A DNA stretch of 64,000 nucleotides, from the NCBI GenBank assembly GCA_963816725.1, contig CAWFMC010000005.1, positions 248,001-312,000 on the forward strand. The letters are read 5' to 3'. How positions within the stretch are numbered: the stretch's first letter is position 1; each line of letters starts with the position of its first letter. The notes below the pieces were generated by a model. That model was not told where the DNA came from. It saw nothing but the letters and a program-made list of their open reading frames with translations, and ran no database searches. Shown piece by piece: positions 62,592-64,000 of this stretch. Position numbers and translations under genes: made by a program. This DNA is from CAVSUB01 sp963816725 (GTDB taxonomy: Bacteria > Acidobacteriota > Vicinamibacteria > Vicinamibacterales > 2-12-FULL-66-21).

Positions 62592-64000
62592 CTTTCGCTT
62601 TCGCCTTTCGCTTTCGTTTTGGCTTCGCCTTTCGCCCCTGTCCGCCGAGCGCGCAACATCTCGCCCGCGCTAGCCCGGACGGCCGTGGATACGACGTTTC
62701 CGGCAATCATCCGCGCCAGTTCTTCCTCGCGTTCTGCCACACCGAGCCGAGCCACTGACGTCTGCGTGCGCCCCTGCCGCACAGCCTTGGCAATGTGGAA
62801 GTGCGTGGCGCCGTGCGCCGCAATCTGCGGCAGGTGCGTGATGCAGAGGACCTGAAACCGCTCGGCGAGCCGCTGGAGCCGGCCTCCGACGACGTCGGCG
62901 ACTGCCCCGCCGATCCCGGCGTCTACCTCGTCGAAGATCAGCGTCTTGCCGGGCGCGTCCGTGGACGCGAGAGTCTTCAAGGCGAGCATGATCCTCGACA
63001 GCTCTCCCCCCGAAACGATCCGCGCCAGGGGCCGGAGGTCCTCGCCGGGATTTGGAGAGATGAACAGCTCCGCGCGTTCCACCCCATGCGGGCCCCACTC
63101 CGCTTCGGACGATGCGGAGGTGAAGCGGACTTCGCAGCGGGTGCGAGCCATGGCGAGGTCGCCGAGCGACTTCTCCAGTGCCGCGGCAAACGTCGTCGCG
63201 GCCTTGATGCGTCGGGCCGTGAGCAGCTGGGCCTTCGCAAGGTACGTCTGCCGCGCCGCCGCCACGACGACGTCCATCTCCGCGCTCCGCTCGGTCGCCT
63301 GCGTGAGGTCGGCGACGTCCTCGTGAAGACGGGCCCGCTTCTCCAGCACGTCAACGAGTGCCGGACCGTGCTTCTTCTTCAGACGATCGAGTAACGCGAG
63401 GCGGTCTTCGATTTCCTGAAGCCGTTCTGGTGACGCGTCAATCCCGCTGGCGTACGATCGCAGGAAAAAGGCGAGATCCTCGAGGTGCGATTTGACGACG
63501 TCGCGAGCTTCCAGATGAGGGGTGAACCGCGGGTCGATCGCGGAGAGATCCGCCAGACGCTTCCAGACGATCGCGAGCGCCGGAAGCGCGGCGGCCTCTC
63601 CCTCGTACAGTGCATCGTAAGCCTCGGTGCAGAGGCGCTGCAGGCGATCGGCGTTCGCCAGGACCTGGCGGGAGGCCGCGAGCTCCTCGTCCTCACCGGT
63701 GACTGGGGCAACGCGGTCGATCTCCGCCAGTTGAAAGGTCAGGAACTCGGCGCGCGACGCGTTCTCGCGGGCATTCGCGAGCCGTCGTTCCCGTTCGGTG
63801 TTAAGCGTGCGCCAAGCGTCGTAGCTGCCAGCGACATCGGTGCGTTCAGCGGTGACCCCGGCGAAGGCGTCGAGGAGGTCCGTGTGGGTTGACGGGTCGA
63901 GCAGGACCTGGTGTTCGTGCTGGCCGTGCAGATCCACGAGAATGCCGGACAGCTCGCGAAGCGCGGCGCTGGTCGCCAGCGTGCCGTCGACGAACGCCCG
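62588..64000 (-). CDS. recN: DNA repair protein RecN, C-terminal part (cut by right edge)
   Basis: RecN is an SMC-like ATPase recruited to double-strand breaks. The frame continues to the right edge, where it reads AFVDGTLATSAALRELSG, then LVDLHGQHEHQVLLDPSTH, the RecN Q-loop region. A coiled-coil middle follows, then the C-terminal nucleotide-binding half with SGGELSRIMLALKTLA (signature), LIFDEVDAGIGG (Walker B) and CITHLPQIAAHG. The N-terminal Walker A is outside the window. The last 20 residues are a Lys/Glu/Gly/Ala tail encoded by a simple repeat and not typical of the family. Confidence 0.94.
   Translation of the reverse strand, partial: RAFVDGTLATSAALRELSGILVDLHGQHEHQVLLDPSTHTDLLDAFAGVTAERTDVAGSYDAWRTLNTERERRLANARENASRAEFLTFQLAEIDRVAPVTGEDEELAASRQVLANADRLQRLCTEAYDALYEGEAAALPALAIVWKRLADLSAIDPRFTPHLEARDVVKSHLEDLAFFLRSYASGIDASPERLQEIEDRLALLDRLKKKHGPALVDVLEKRARLHEDVADLTQATERSAEMDVVVAAARQTYLAKAQLLTARRIKAATTFAAALEKSLGDLAMARTRCEVRFTSASSEAEWGPHGVERAELFISPNPGEDLRPLARIVSGGELSRIMLALKTLASTDAPGKTLIFDEVDAGIGGAVADVVGGRLQRLAERFQVLCITHLPQIAAHGATHFHIAKAVRQGRTQTSVARLGVAEREEELARMIAGNVVSTAVRASAGEMLRARRTGAKGEAKTKAKGESER
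62592..62635. repeat. TTTCGC array forming the 3' end of recN
   Basis: About six copies of TTTCGC or near variants (TTTCGT, CTTCGC) occur in 44 bases. On the minus strand they are the last codons of recN, giving a tail of Lys-Ala-Lys-Gly-Glu-type residues, and they end at the miaB start codon. Confidence 0.75.

Overview
The window is 64 kb of GC-rich, densely packed bacterial chromosome with no rRNA, tRNA, CRISPR array, insertion sequence or phage gene that I can see. Gene content points to a Gram-negative, LPS-exporting bacterium, most likely an Acidobacteriota (Vicinamibacteria-like). The reasons are a fused LptF-LptG permease, a hybrid type II secretion/type IV pilus operon whose secretin carries a cohesin-like tail, a MoxR/DUF58/BatA-type cluster, and intergenic arrays of short GC-rich words. 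The assignment is an inference from family knowledge, not a measured phylogeny.

Layout. 0-4.6 kb: the end of a nickel-dependent LarA-family racemase/epimerase, a PfkB sugar kinase, a long non-coding stretch, a sigma-54-type AAA+ regulator with a degenerate GAFTGA loop, and a broken ricin-type lectin. 5-9.4 kb: glycine cleavage operon gcvT-gcvH-gcvP. 9.4-17 kb: a class IV aminotransferase, nnr-tsaE, and secA-guaB on the minus strand. 17-25.8 kb: cell-wall enzymes (M23 peptidase, MltD-LysM, SLT transglycosylase), ComM, and a two-gene bacterial-microcompartment satellite (BMC-H shell protein plus acylating aldehyde dehydrogenase with an unusual C-terminal extension). 26-38 kb: gspF-gspE-pilM-pilN-pilO-pilP-gspD followed by three pseudopilins and an Ig/PKD lipoprotein. 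38-43.5 kb: a peptidoglycan/amino-sugar recycling group (beta-lactamase-fold hydrolase, GHL10 hydrolase, GlcNAc kinase, nagB, murQ). 43.7-50.9 kb: MoxR-DUF58-BatA-DUF4175-like membrane complex. 50.9-55.2 kb: xerD, DUF4342, metK, and a frameshifted PHP protein. 55.5-64 kb: an orphan YtrA-type GntR regulator with a striking CTAG operator, lptFG, a 0.7 kb gene-free region that looks like a promoter-to-terminator non-coding RNA unit, parAB, and recN-miaB-bfn (recN runs off the right edge).

Five genes are interrupted by single-base frameshifts (lectin, aminotransferase, secA, DUF4175-like, PHP protein). One is secA, which should be essential, and three of the four +1 shifts fall in a CCCGG(G) context. 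Consensus sequence error is therefore the first explanation, and none of these should be called a true pseudogene without read evidence.

The most interesting signals are the microcompartment satellite and its double-tailed dehydrogenase, the candidate ~500-nt RNA between lptFG and parB, the large GGTTCA/TGAACC inverted repeat at 40.5-40.8 kb, and simple-repeat arrays that have become translated 3' tails of two genes.
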